Positions 1 to 8,270 of a DNA stretch of 64,000 nt are shown here, in pieces. This stretch comes from Lysobacter sp. cf310 (GTDB taxonomy: Bacteria > Pseudomonadota > Gammaproteobacteria > Xanthomonadales > Xanthomonadaceae). Positions within the stretch are counted from its first letter, which is position 1. The number at the start of each line of letters is the position of its first letter. The stretch is taken from assembly GCF_900114355.1 (NCBI RefSeq), contig NZ_FOSS01000003.1, positions 245,215 to 309,214 of the forward strand, in the 5' to 3' direction. Position numbers and translations under genes: made by a program. Below the pieces are notes generated by a model, which did not search any database, was not told the origin of the DNA, and saw only the letters and a program-made list of their open reading frames with translations.

Positions 1-303
1 GGGCCCCATGCTCGACAGCGCCGGATTGCCGCCGGGCTGATAGATCACGAAGGCGTAGGCCTTGCCCTGGTTCTCGGCGATGAAGCTTTTCATCGCGGCT
101 TCGTCGCCCCACTTCTCCGGCGCCATGCTCGGGTACATGTACACGCCCTCGCCCGCCGCGGACTGGCTGAGCGCGCTCAGCACCGCGTCCTGTTGCGCCG
201 GCAGCTTCATGCCGGCCTCGCCTATCGGCAGCGCCATGTGCGCGACCGCGCCCCAGATGAACATCACGATCGCGCCGATCAGGCCGGTAATCGCTATCCG
301 CAT
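1..303 (-). CDS. Membrane-anchored hypothetical protein, 3' part cut off by the window edge
   Basis: The first 101 codons of a minus-strand gene are present; the rest lies before base 1. The ATG at 303 is preceded by a GGGGAG ribosome site. Residues 4-24 form one hydrophobic segment containing FIWGAVAHMALP, so the protein is probably anchored in the inner membrane with the following region outside. I do not recognise the family with certainty. It lies downstream of the fibre operon on the same strand, 139 bases after the outer-membrane gene, so it could be a last member of that operon or an unrelated gene. High-GC codon use matches the core genes. Confidence 0.7.
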   Translation of the reverse strand, partial: MRIAITGLIGAIVMFIWGAVAHMALPIGEAGMKLPAQQDAVLSALSQSAAGEGVYMYPSMAPEKWGDEAAMKSFIAENQGKAYAFVIYQPGGNPALSSMGP

Positions 304-442
304 AACCGTTCTCCCCGCAACGTAAGTGGGTTCCCCCGAACCCGCGAGGGCGAGCTTGCGCTCAGTCGCAGCGACTCACAACTCCCCGCCGTCGTGTTGC
401 GGCGCAACGTCAGAGCCGGCGGCCGCGCCGCCGGTCATGCGT

Positions 443-1843
443 TCAGAACGAGATCGGCACGCGTGCGGTCAGGCTCACGTCGGGGGTATCGCGGGTCACG
501 CCGACGCCCAGTGCCACGTTCAAGGACACCTTGTCGTTGAAGCGATAGGAGCCGCCCAGCAGCAGCGTGCCCAGCACCACCCGCACCGAGCCGGGCGCGT
601 CCTTGCCGTTCTGGCGGGTACGGTCGACGATGCTCTGGTCGTAGCCCAGGCTGATCGCGGCCTTCTCGTTCAAGGCCAGGCCCAGGCCGACGTTGAAGCC
701 GAGGATGTCGCCGGCCTCGATCGCGCCCAGCGACTCGCGCTGGCCGCCCAAGACCGTACGCGACACGTTCTTGCGCTTGAAATTGTGCAGGTAGCTGAAG
801 CTGCCGAAGAACACGATCGGGTCGGAGGGATACAACCAGGTGATGCCGGGCTGGATCGCTTCGAAGCCGGTGCCCGTCGGCAATTCCAGCGGCAGGCCGG
901 TGCCGGTGGTATTGGCCACGCATCTGGTCACGCAATCGGTGACCATTTCGAACAGGTCCTTGCCGGTGCGGCTCTTGTAGCGCAGCCATCCGATATAGAA
1001 AGGCTTATCCGGCCCACCGCGATTGAGCTGGTAGCGCGCGGTGACTTCGACGTCGCCCAAACCGCTGCCGTGCGCATTGAACACATTGTCGACCGCGGTG
1101 CCGGTGAAGATCTCGCGGCTGACGGTGTCGCCGTTGACGTACACGTACGGCAGCTTAGCTTCCAGCTCGAAGCGATCGCTCAGGCCGTAGCGGCCGGTCA
1201 GGGTCGCGGTGGCGGTGGTGGTCTTGACCTGACGCACGTCGATCAGGCCGATCAGCAGGGCCGGGATGATGGTGTAGCCGACCAGGGCAACGCGGTCGTT
1301 CGAGGAATAGCCGAACTGCAGCGAGGGTTCGAGGATGAACTGACCGTGCGGGGTGAGCACGCCGGGCTGGTCGAAGATCTGCGCGACTTCGGGCGGGCGC
1401 GAATCCGATGCCGGCGCCTGCCCCACCGGCTGCTCCAGCGGCGGCTGGGCCAGCGGCGCCTGCGCCATCGCCAGCTGCGACAGCGCGGTCGACCCGTCCG
1501 GCGGCTGCGCGGGCAAGGGCTGCGACAGCGGCACCTGCGCGCCCTGCGCCAGCGCCGGCAAGGCCAGATTGGCCGGCGGCGTCGCGCCGCGCGCACGCGC
1601 GGACTCCAGGCGCTCCTCGTTCAGCACTTGCCGCAGCAAGGCGATATTGCGCTCCTGCTCGCGCAGCGCGACGTCCATCTCCTCGATGCGATCGTTCTGC
1701 GCCGCGACCTGTTGCCGCAGCATCTCCAGGGTGACGTCGCCGTCGGCCGGCGCACCGTTCTGCGCGCGCGCCACGCCCATCAGCGCCAGCGACAAGGCCG
1801 GCACCAGCGCGAGACGGAGGGGGTGAGCGTTGGGCGTGGTCAT
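443..1843 (-). CDS. FapF-like outer-membrane beta-barrel transporter with N-terminal coiled coil
   Basis: A 466-residue protein with a signal peptide (cleavage near ARAQ, residue 27), a heptad-rich stretch at about residues 37-86 (LRQQVAAQNDRIEEMD and following), a Pro/Ala/Gln-rich linker to about residue 150, and a C-terminal half of alternating amphipathic beta strands ending in a terminal Phe. That order (periplasmic coiled coil, linker, barrel) is the architecture of FapF, the channel that secretes Pseudomonas functional amyloid. It follows a C39 peptidase and two small secreted proteins on the same strand, as a secretion pore would. The role as exporter of the upstream subunits is inferred. 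It could instead be a general transporter of the phenol-degradation type, which shares the barrel but usually lacks the long coiled coil. Confidence 0.72.
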   Translation of the reverse strand: MTTPNAHPLRLALVPALSLALMGVARAQNGAPADGDVTLEMLRQQVAAQNDRIEEMDVALREQERNIALLRQVLNEERLESARARGATPPANLALPALAQGAQVPLSQPLPAQPPDGSTALSQLAMAQAPLAQPPLEQPVGQAPASDSRPPEVAQIFDQPGVLTPHGQFILEPSLQFGYSSNDRVALVGYTIIPALLIGLIDVRQVKTTTATATLTGRYGLSDRFELEAKLPYVYVNGDTVSREIFTGTAVDNVFNAHGSGLGDVEVTARYQLNRGGPDKPFYIGWLRYKSRTGKDLFEMVTDCVTRCVANTTGTGLPLELPTGTGFEAIQPGITWLYPSDPIVFFGSFSYLHNFKRKNVSRTVLGGQRESLGAIEAGDILGFNVGLGLALNEKAAISLGYDQSIVDRTRQNGKDAPGSVRVVLGTLLLGGSYRFNDKVSLNVALGVGVTRDTPDVSLTARVPISF

Positions 1844-1868
1844 GGCCGATCCTTCTTTTGCTGAGGCG

Positions 1869-2411
1869 TCACGGCGCGCCGGTGGCGCCGATCAGGGCGT
1901 TGTGCAGCGCGGCCTGGCCGTTGAGGTCCTGGAACACCCCCAAGGTGTTGACGCCGACGTTGAGCGTGGTCAGCGAACGGATGTCCTGGCCGTCCAGCGT
2001 GTTCTGTATCGCCACGCCGTTGAAGCCGGCCGGATCGAAGCGGTTGCCGGGGCCGATCTGGACCACGATCGCGTCGCCGATCGCGCCCAGTGCCTGCGCC
2101 TGCTCGACGCTCATGCGCGCGACATCTGGGATGTTCACGCGCGTGGTCGCGACCAGTTCGCCGTTGACGTAGACCGCGCGCTCGATCCCGAACGACAGCA
2201 ACAAGCCCGACGGCACCTCGTAGCCGCCGCGCATGGCGTCCAGACGCTGCGGCGGCAAGGCGATCCATTCCGATCCCAGCGCATCGGCGGCCTCGCCGCC
2301 GTGCACGCGCGCCGGCCAGGCGAGCGCGAGCAAGGCCAGCAAGGCGCCCGCCAACAGCACGCGTGCGGGCAGATGCGGGATCGTGCGATCGAAGGAAGGG
2401 GCAGCGTTCAT
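1869..2411 (-). CDS. Secreted small subunit with double-glycine motif, putative fibre component
   Basis: A 180-residue protein. Residues 18-36 form a signal-peptide-like segment (LLAGALLALLALAWPA). At residues 56-63 it has RLDAMRGG followed by YEV, with Leu at -7, Met at -4 and Gly-Gly at -2/-1 relative to a possible cut. This matches the double-glycine sites cut by C39 peptidases. The remainder is strand-prone and rich in Asn, Gly, Gln, Val and Ile, with the late motif NTLGVFQDLNGQAALHNALI resembling the C-terminal motifs of the other two secreted proteins in the operon. The ATG at 2411 lies two bases beyond the stop of the C39 gene, so translation is probably coupled. The family is unnamed to me; the amyloid or fibre role is inferred from context. 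Confidence 0.7.
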   Translation of the reverse strand: MNAAPSFDRTIPHLPARVLLAGALLALLALAWPARVHGGEAADALGSEWIALPPQRLDAMRGGYEVPSGLLLSFGIERAVYVNGELVATTRVNIPDVARMSVEQAQALGAIGDAIVVQIGPGNRFDPAGFNGVAIQNTLDGQDIRSLTTLNVGVNTLGVFQDLNGQAALHNALIGATGAP

Positions 2412-2413
2412 GA

Positions 2414-3124
2414 CTAGATGTCTCCCGGTCCGCGCCGCGGCATCACGGTGTTCTGCAGGCCGTCGCGCGATATGCCCAGCTCCAGCGGCGCCGGCGGCGC
2501 GGTGCGCCAGTCGCGAGGCAGGTTGAACAAGGCGACCTCGCGTCGGTTGTGGACCACGAACAGGACGCGGTTGTCCCAGAGCTTTTCGAAGCTGACGCGC
2601 GACATCGCGCGCGTGCCGCGCGCGGGGTCGCCGATCAGCACCCGTCCGTTGCGCAGCCCCTTGACCACCACGAAGTGGCGATAGCCGCGGTCGTTGAGCA
2701 GCACGATCGCCGGCAGCCCTTCCTCGAACAGTTTGTCCAGGGGCAATTCGAAGCCGTCGGCCTGATAGCCCAAGCCCTGCAGATAGCGGCGGATATCCAG
2801 CAGCGAAAAGCCTTGGCGCCGGATCTTGGCCTGGTCGCCGTCCTGGTACATGCGCAGGAAGACTTCGCCCTCGCTGACCGGATGGCCGTACTGGAAGGTC
2901 AGCAGGGTCGCCGCGGCCGCCGAGCCGCAACTGAAGTCGTACTGCTGCGGCACGGTGGTGCGGAAACGCGCTTCCTTGAGACTGGTCAGGCGGACCCCGT
3001 AGCTGCCGCCGTAAGGCGTACGCAGTTCCACCTGCGCCGCCATGGCGGCAGGCACGCCGGTCAGCGCGCACAACAGCGCGCACGCCGCCGCGCGCAGACT
3101 GTTGCGGGAGGCGGAGGGGCTCAT
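2414..3124 (-). CDS. Periplasmic C39 family cysteine peptidase (FapD-like)
   Basis: A 236-residue protein with a signal peptide (residues 1-30, ending PAAMAA) and one C39 domain. The catalytic triad can be read: Cys66 in QQYDFSCGSAA, His150 in GYRHFVVVKG and Asp166 in IGDPARG; Gln60 or Gln61 is the likely oxyanion residue. C39 peptidases cut after Gly-Gly. When fused to ABC exporters they act on bacteriocin leaders, but this one is free-standing and exported, like FapD of the Fap amyloid operons. Two neighbouring secreted proteins carry a matching RL-x-x-(L/M)-RGG site and are the obvious substrates. The short gaps on both sides support one operon with the outer-membrane channel. Confidence 0.85.
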   Translation of the reverse strand: MSPSASRNSLRAAACALLCALTGVPAAMAAQVELRTPYGGSYGVRLTSLKEARFRTTVPQQYDFSCGSAAAATLLTFQYGHPVSEGEVFLRMYQDGDQAKIRRQGFSLLDIRRYLQGLGYQADGFELPLDKLFEEGLPAIVLLNDRGYRHFVVVKGLRNGRVLIGDPARGTRAMSRVSFEKLWDNRVLFVVHNRREVALFNLPRDWRTAPPAPLELGISRDGLQNTVMPRRGPGDI

Positions 3125-3134
3125 CGCCCTCGCC

Positions 3135-3584
3135 TCACGGGCTGGGATCGGTGAACTGCACGTTCACGATCATCGCGTTCTGGATCAGCACGTTGGAGCC
3201 GGTGTTCTGGATCACCGTGTTGATGCCGGTGGCGTTGCCGAACGCGCCGCCGCCGACCGCATTGGCGCCGCTGACGACCTTCTCGGCGACGTTGTCGGTG
3301 ACGCGGCCGTCGACCAGGATGCGGTTGTCGACGATGTTCTCGCCGCCGCGCAGGCCGGACAGCCGGTCCACGTCCACGGTCGCGCCGATACCGTCGATGC
3401 CGAGCGGTACCGCGTCGCGATCGGCGACGGAGGCGTGGACGAGCTCCACGGGCGCACTGCGCGCCGTGACGGGTCGCAGATCGACGTCGATCGCCAGATC
3501 GGACGCCGCTGCGAAGGGAGTCAGCACCAGCCACGTCATCGCGGCCAGAGCGGTGTTGCGCATTGCGGGGCAGTACGGGCGCAT
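3135..3584 (-). CDS. Secreted small subunit with double-glycine motif, second putative fibre component
   Basis: A 149-residue protein with a signal peptide (residues 1-28, ending PFAAAS). The ATG at 3584 follows a GAAGGAGATT ribosome site. Residues 74-81 read RLSGLRGG followed by ENI, the same pattern and spacing (Leu -7, Leu -4, Gly-Gly -2/-1) as the protein at 1869-2411. The C-terminal region is rich in Asn, Val, Gly and Ile and ends with IQNTGSNVLIQNAMIVNVQF, alternating polar and hydrophobic residues as in curli and Fap-type repeats. It lies 10 bases upstream of the C39 gene. A minor subunit or nucleator role is inferred. No named family is recognised. Confidence 0.7.
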   Translation of the reverse strand: MRPYCPAMRNTALAAMTWLVLTPFAAASDLAIDVDLRPVTARSAPVELVHASVADRDAVPLGIDGIGATVDVDRLSGLRGGENIVDNRILVDGRVTDNVAEKVVSGANAVGGGAFGNATGINTVIQNTGSNVLIQNAMIVNVQFTDPSP

Positions 3585-3728
3585 GGTCAATCTCCTTCGC
3601 CATGCGTTCCGCCAGGTGCGGGTCCGGGCCGCCGTCGTCGTAGTGGCGACGACCCGGACTCGCGTGATGCGCCGGGCTACGGGGGGAGGACGGTGCGTGG
3701 ACGTCCGCGGCGCATCGTGGAGGAGCGC

Positions 3729-4691
3729 TTAGGGACCCACGGTGAGGTTGGCTTGCACGGTGATGCCTTGCTGAATCAGCGATGCGAAACCGCTGTTCTG
3801 GGCCGCCACCATGATCCCGGCTGCCGACTGGCCGACGTTGGTCATGTTGTTGGACATGTTGAACGCGCCGGCGTCGTTGGTGAGCGTGCCGCCCGCGGCA
3901 CCGGCACCGCCCGCGCCGCCCGTCGCCGAGCCGCCCGTGCCGCTGCCACCGCTGGCGCTGCCGCCGGCGCCACCGTTGGAGGCGATCGAACCGGCGTTGC
4001 CCGCGGTCGAACTGCTGGAACCGCTGGTCGAGGTCGCCGCACCCGAACTGCCGGCGCCGCCGGTGCCGTCGCCGTTGCCCGCGGTGGCCGTGCCGCCGGT
4101 ACCGCCGGTGGCGCTGCCTTCGCCCCGGTCGCGCGCGTTGCCGCCGTTGGCGTTGGCATTGCCGCCGTCGCCACCGCCGTCGCCGCCGGCCGATGCACTC
4201 AGCGATCCGGCAGCGCCGCTGTCGCTGCCGGCATCGCCACCACGGCCGTTGTTGCCGTCGGCCCAGCCGCCTTCGCCGCCGGTGGCGTCGCCGCCGGATC
4301 CGTCGGCGCCCGAGGCACTGCCGGCGCTGCCGCCATCGCCGCCATTGGCGTTGCCCCAGTTCTGGGCGACGTTGCCGATGTCGCGCACGCGGATATCGGT
4401 AACGTAGCCATCGAGCGTGGTCGTGGCGATGGCGTGGTTGGTGTTGAACGAGTTCGACAAGGTCGCCGTGGCGGTGCCGCCATTGTTGGCCGCAGCGGTG
4501 CCGTAGCCGCTGGCGCGCGCACGCCCGTTGTTGTCGCGGTTGTCGCCGGCACTGTTGTCGGAGTTGTCGGTCGCGCTCAGGCTGTCGTCGCCGTCGCCGC
4601 TTTCGTTGTTGGTCTGCTGGGCCCAGGTCTGGCCCGCGAAACCGAGACCGAGTAGCACCGCGGTTGCCATCAAGCTGTTACGAATGCGCAT
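3729..4691 (-). CDS. Gly/Ala/Asn-rich low-complexity secreted protein, putative major fibre subunit
   Basis: A 320-residue protein. The ATG at 4691 is chosen because AAAGGAGAACAACT precedes it; an ORF-extending upstream Met lacks this. Residues 1-24 are a signal peptide ending GQTWAQ. Residues from about 30 to 280 are almost entirely Gly, Ala, Ser, Asn, Asp and Thr with many GGxGG and GNA runs and no Cys. The last 50 residues regain complexity (NMTNVGQSAAGIMVAAQNSG, then SLIQQGITVQANL). The C-terminal QNSG-x-x-SLIQQ segment resembles the ends of the two smaller secreted proteins of this operon. It is the first gene of the operon, where a major structural subunit is often encoded. It lacks the RGG cut motif of the small subunits. 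Function is inferred. Confidence 0.72.
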   Translation of the reverse strand: MRIRNSLMATAVLLGLGFAGQTWAQQTNNESGDGDDSLSATDNSDNSAGDNRDNNGRARASGYGTAAANNGGTATATLSNSFNTNHAIATTTLDGYVTDIRVRDIGNVAQNWGNANGGDGGSAGSASGADGSGGDATGGEGGWADGNNGRGGDAGSDSGAAGSLSASAGGDGGGDGGNANANGGNARDRGEGSATGGTGGTATAGNGDGTGGAGSSGAATSTSGSSSSTAGNAGSIASNGGAGGSASGGSGTGGSATGGAGGAGAAGGTLTNDAGAFNMSNNMTNVGQSAAGIMVAAQNSGFASLIQQGITVQANLTVGP

Positions 4692-5115
4692 AGTTGTTCT
4701 CCTTTCACGCCGACGGACGCCAGGGGGAGGCATCGGCTCACGACGCATCCCACTACACGCAACAGCGGTGCCAGGATCGATTCAGGCGGCCAGATCGCCC
4801 GCTGGGCGGGCCTCTTGGAAAGGCGCATTGCGTGCACGGAAATTGCACAGCGATCTTGCGCAGGCAGGCGAGCGCGAAAGGTTGCGCGACTGCAACGTCG
4901 CCGCAGGTCCGCGGTCCCCACTCAGGCCCGCCGAGACGGCCCAGGTGTCTGATAGGCAAGGGTTTGGTGGCGCGCGCGGTGATTCAGCTTGAGGTTTCAG
5001 AATCGAAACATCGCAATTTCATGACCTGAACACTGGACATTTATTTGTTATTGTTCATATATTTACAGAAATTATATAAAGCACTTTCAAAGTAACGTTC
5101 GTATCAGGCGACGGC
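4692..5115. promoter_or_regulatory. Upstream region of the fibre operon, with an AT-rich island
   Basis: No convincing gene lies here. The stretch 5033-5100 is strikingly AT-rich for this genome (runs such as ttatttgttattgttcata and ttatataaagc), lying between the start of the fibre operon and the end of crcB. It probably holds promoter and regulator-binding sites for the minus-strand operon, but I cannot assign -35 and -10 boxes with confidence. Confidence 0.4.
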
Positions 5116-5502
5116 CTAAGCCGTCCCCGCCCAAGCACGCACGCTGGCCATCCCCAACGCCGTCATCGCCAGCGAGCCCAACAGGTGCAGCGCGGCCGTC
5201 GCCAGGGCCCAGCCGTATTGCTGGCGCAGCAACTGCTGGGTGACCTCGGCCGAGAAAGTCGAGAACGTGGTCAGCCCGCCCAGCAATCCGGTGATCGCGA
5301 ACAAACGCCACTCCGGCGCGATCGAGGCATGCGCGTCGAACCAGGCCACCGCCAGCCCTACCCCATAGCCGCCGATCAGATTGGCTGCGAGCGTGCCCAG
5401 CGGCAGGCTCGCCGACAGCGGATTGAGCCAGACCGACAGACCCCAGCGCGCCCAGGCGCCGAGCGCGGCGCCCAGACCGATGGCGAGGAAGGCGTAAGGC
5501 AT
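5116..5502 (-). CDS. crcB: Fluoride ion channel CrcB/Fluc
   Basis: A 128-residue inner-membrane protein with four hydrophobic segments, the usual size for a Fluc subunit. Diagnostic residues are Asn41 in TLAANLIGGY and the GGLTTFSTFS motif at residues 75-84, which carries the pore phenylalanine and threonine/serine track. Fluc channels are dual-topology dimers that export fluoride passively. The gene sits 26 bases downstream of rarA on the same strand, an arrangement seen in other Xanthomonadaceae. I see no obvious fluoride riboswitch in the short gap. Confidence 0.95.
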   Translation of the reverse strand: MPYAFLAIGLGAALGAWARWGLSVWLNPLSASLPLGTLAANLIGGYGVGLAVAWFDAHASIAPEWRLFAITGLLGGLTTFSTFSAEVTQQLLRQQYGWALATAALHLLGSLAMTALGMASVRAWAGTA

Positions 5503-5528
5503 CGCGTGGCTCTCCGTGTGGCGCGGGC

Positions 5529-6887
5529 TCAGTCGTCGCCGCGCGCCTTGGCGCGCGCCGAGCGCAGGCGGTCGAGTTTGTCCTTGAGCTTGATCTCCAG
5601 CCCGCGTTCGACCGGCTGGTAATAGACGCGTTCGCCCATCTCGTCGGGAAATCCGGTCTGATCCAGCGCGATCCCGCCTTCGGCGTCGTGATCGTACTGA
5701 TAGCCCTGGGCGTAGCCGAGCTGCTTCATCAGCTTGGTCGGCGCGTTGCGCAGATGCAGGGGCACGGCCTGGGTGCCGTACTGCGCGACGTCGCTGCGGG
5801 CCGCGTTGTAGGCCGCGTAAGCCGCATTGGATTTAGCGGTGCTGGCCAGATAGATCGCCAGCTGCGCGAACGCCAGTTCGCCCTCGGGGCTGCCGAGGCG
5901 GTCGTAGGTGTCCCAGGCTTCCAGCGCCATCTGCAGGGCGCGCGGATCGGCCAGGCCGACATCCTCGACCGCCATCCGGGTCAGGCGGCGCGCCAGGTAG
6001 GCCGGATCGCAGCCGCCGTCTAGCATGCGCGCCAGCCAGTACAGCGCGGCGTCGGGGTTGGAGCTGCGCACGGATTTGTGCAGCGCCGAGATCTGGTCGT
6101 AGAACTGCTCGCCGCCCTTGTCGAAGCGGCGGGTGCGGTCGGCCAGCACCTGAGCCAGGCTGGCCTCGGTGATGCGGCCGCCCTCGTCGGCCGCCAGCTC
6201 GGCGGCGATCTCCAGCAGGGTCAGGCCGCGACGCACGTCGCCGTCGGCGGCGCCGGCGATCTGCAGCAGCAACTCGTCGTCGACCTCGATGCCCTGCGCG
6301 CCCAGGCCGCGTTCCTCGTCGGCGAGCGCGTGCCGCAGCGCCAGCGCGATGTCGTCGGCCGACACCGCCTCCATCACATGCACGCGGCAGCGCGAGAGCA
6401 GCGCCGAGTTGAGTTCGAACGAAGGATTCTCGGTGGTCGCGCCGACGAACAGGATGGTGCCGCGCTCGATATGCGGCAGGAACGCATCCTGCTGGGCCTT
6501 GTTGAAGCGGTGGACCTCGTCGACGAACAGCACCGTGCGCCGCCCCTCGGCGAAACGGTGCGCGGCTTCGGCCAGCACCTGGCGCACCTCGGGCAGGCCG
6601 GACAGCACCGCCGAGATCGCGCGGAATTCGGCGTCGGAGTAACGCGCCAGCAGCAGCGCCAGGGTGGTCTTGCCGCAGCCGGGCGGGCCCCACAGGATCA
6701 TCGAGTGCACATGCCCGGATTCGACCGCGCGCCGTAGCGCGGTGCCGGGCGCGACCAGTCGGCGCTGGCCGACCATGTCGTCCAGGCTGCGCGGGCGCAT
6801 GCGTTCGGCCAGCGGGCGCAGGCCCTCGCGGTCGACGCTGAGCAGGTCGGGTTCGTCCTCGGAACGGCGGGAAGTTCGGCGGGCCAC
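5529..6887 (-). CDS. rarA: Replication-associated recombination protein A (RarA/MgsA), AAA+ ATPase
   Basis: A 452-residue clamp-loader-like AAA+ ATPase. The Walker A motif GPPGCGKT is at residues 67-74, Walker B is FVDEVHRF near 120, and the C-terminal half is the MgsA/RarA tetramerisation region (GCDPAYLARRLTRMA, GYAQGYQYDHD). It acts at stalled replication forks. The start is GTG at 6887. In many gammaproteobacteria rarA lies next to lolA and ftsK; here the same trio is present with accessory genes inserted between rarA and lolA. Confidence 0.95.
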   Translation of the reverse strand: MARRTSRRSEDEPDLLSVDREGLRPLAERMRPRSLDDMVGQRRLVAPGTALRRAVESGHVHSMILWGPPGCGKTTLALLLARYSDAEFRAISAVLSGLPEVRQVLAEAAHRFAEGRRTVLFVDEVHRFNKAQQDAFLPHIERGTILFVGATTENPSFELNSALLSRCRVHVMEAVSADDIALALRHALADEERGLGAQGIEVDDELLLQIAGAADGDVRRGLTLLEIAAELAADEGGRITEASLAQVLADRTRRFDKGGEQFYDQISALHKSVRSSNPDAALYWLARMLDGGCDPAYLARRLTRMAVEDVGLADPRALQMALEAWDTYDRLGSPEGELAFAQLAIYLASTAKSNAAYAAYNAARSDVAQYGTQAVPLHLRNAPTKLMKQLGYAQGYQYDHDAEGGIALDQTGFPDEMGERVYYQPVERGLEIKLKDKLDRLRSARAKARGDD

Positions 6888-7091
6888 GTGGGGGTCGGTC
6901 GCTTACGGCGGTGTCGACCGACACGATAGCAAGTTCGTGCCCACGCAGCGCCGCGACCGACGCCAAGGCCTTGATCCGCAAGGCCTTGACCGGCATCGCT
7001 CACAGACGCGGCCTGCGCGCGTTGGCATTACCGGGCCGGCAACCGCGCCGCCCGGCGCGTCCTCGCGCCCACTCGGACCGGACTGCGTTCA

Positions 7092-7619
7092 ATGGCCAAT
7101 TTCGATCTGTACTTCCCGCAACTGCTGATCTTCGAAGGCGGCTACGTCGACGACCCGCACGACCCCGGCGGCGCGACCAACAAGGGCATCACCCTGCGTA
7201 CCTTTCAAAGCCACGCCCAGCCGCTGTTGCAGGTCGCCCCTACCCTGGCGAATCTGCAGGCCCTGACCGACCAGCAGGCCGGCACGCTCTATCGCGCCCT
7301 GTACTGGGACGCGTTGCAGTGCGACCAGATTCCGCTGCAGTGCCTGGCCGAGGATCTGTTCGACTTCTACGTCAATGCCGGCGTGCATGCGATCTTCCTG
7401 ATCCAGCGCCTGCTCGGCGCGCCGGTGGCGGTGGACGGCGTGTTCGGCCACGACACCCTGGCCGCGCTGCAAGCCGCGGATCAGCGCAGCTTGTACGCGC
7501 GCTACCGCCAGGGCCGCATCGACTACTACCGGCTGCTGGCGACGCAGCACCCGGTGCTGGCACGCTTCCTCGCGGGCTGGCTGCGCCGCGCGCAGTGGTT
7601 CCCGGTCAACGCGCCCTGA
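7092..7619 (+). CDS. GH108 family N-acetylmuramidase, phage-endolysin type
   Basis: A 175-residue single-domain lysozyme. The N-terminus carries the family signature with catalytic Glu15 in FEGGYVDDPHDPGGATNKGI (residues 14-33). The C-terminal part (VAVDGVFGHDTLAAL) is a peptidoglycan-binding region of the type that follows GH108 domains. No signal peptide is seen, as in holin-dependent phage endolysins. It stands alone, with no holin, spanin or tail gene nearby, so it is either a domesticated phage gene or a lytic or contact effector. It faces away from rarA across a 200-base gap. Confidence 0.88.
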   Translation: MANFDLYFPQLLIFEGGYVDDPHDPGGATNKGITLRTFQSHAQPLLQVAPTLANLQALTDQQAGTLYRALYWDALQCDQIPLQCLAEDLFDFYVNAGVHAIFLIQRLLGAPVAVDGVFGHDTLAALQAADQRSLYARYRQGRIDYYRLLATQHPVLARFLAGWLRRAQWFPVNAP

Positions 7620-7732
7620 GCGTTGCGGTGAGCCGGTCCGGACCGATCCTGTTCGCGCGCAGCCGCGCAGCCGAAGCGGCCGCGCGCGACAATACGCACG
7701 ACGCGGCCCCGGCATCGCGGACGGATCATCGG

Positions 7733-8215
7733 ATGAGCACTGCTACCCTGCGCGCCTGGCGGCCGGACGACCGCGAGGCCGTGCTGGCCCTGCTGGAGGA
7801 AACCTTCCAGCACACCTGGCAACCACAGCTCCATGCGGCCGCGATCGAAGCCTACCGTCGCGACCGGGTCGCCGAACGTTACGTCGATGCGCAAGGCGCG
7901 CATTTCCTGATCGCCGAATGCGAGGGCCGCGTCGCCGGCTTCGTGCATCACGAGGCGGGATTCGTGCAGGCCCTGCACGTGACGCGACGTCAGCGCCGGC
8001 GCGGCATCGCTCGCCGCCTGATGGCCGCCGCCGAAGCCGCGATGCGTGCGCAGGGCCTCGCACTGGCGAGCCTGGAGACCGACACCTTCAACGCCGAGAG
8101 CCAGGCGCTGTATCGGGCCCTGGGCTACCGCGAGGTCGCACGCTATCCCGATCTGGAATGGAACAGCGGGCTCACCACGATTCGCTATGAGAAGGCGCTG
8201 GCGCAGTCCTCGTAA
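7733..8215 (+). CDS. GNAT family N-acetyltransferase
   Basis: A 160-residue protein with a single GNAT fold. The acetyl-CoA pyrophosphate loop is visible as RRQRRRGIARRL near residues 85-96, after the strand FVQALHVT, and the C-terminal motif NAESQALYRALGYREV is typical of small-molecule or RimI-like acetyltransferases. The ATG at 7733 is taken because the fold begins there (TLRAWRPDDREAVLALL). The substrate cannot be told. It lies 113 bases after the muramidase gene on the same strand. Confidence 0.88.
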   Translation: MSTATLRAWRPDDREAVLALLEETFQHTWQPQLHAAAIEAYRRDRVAERYVDAQGAHFLIAECEGRVAGFVHHEAGFVQALHVTRRQRRRGIARRLMAAAEAAMRAQGLALASLETDTFNAESQALYRALGYREVARYPDLEWNSGLTTIRYEKALAQSS

Positions 8216-8270
8216 CGACGCGGCCAGCATGCCTGCGGCGGCGCGAACGCCACCCTGAATCTCGCCGGGC

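Noticed and set aside
326-1864. A 512-codon plus-strand frame opposite the FapF-like gene
   Set aside because: No domains and compositionally typical of antisense frames; the minus-strand gene has clear features.
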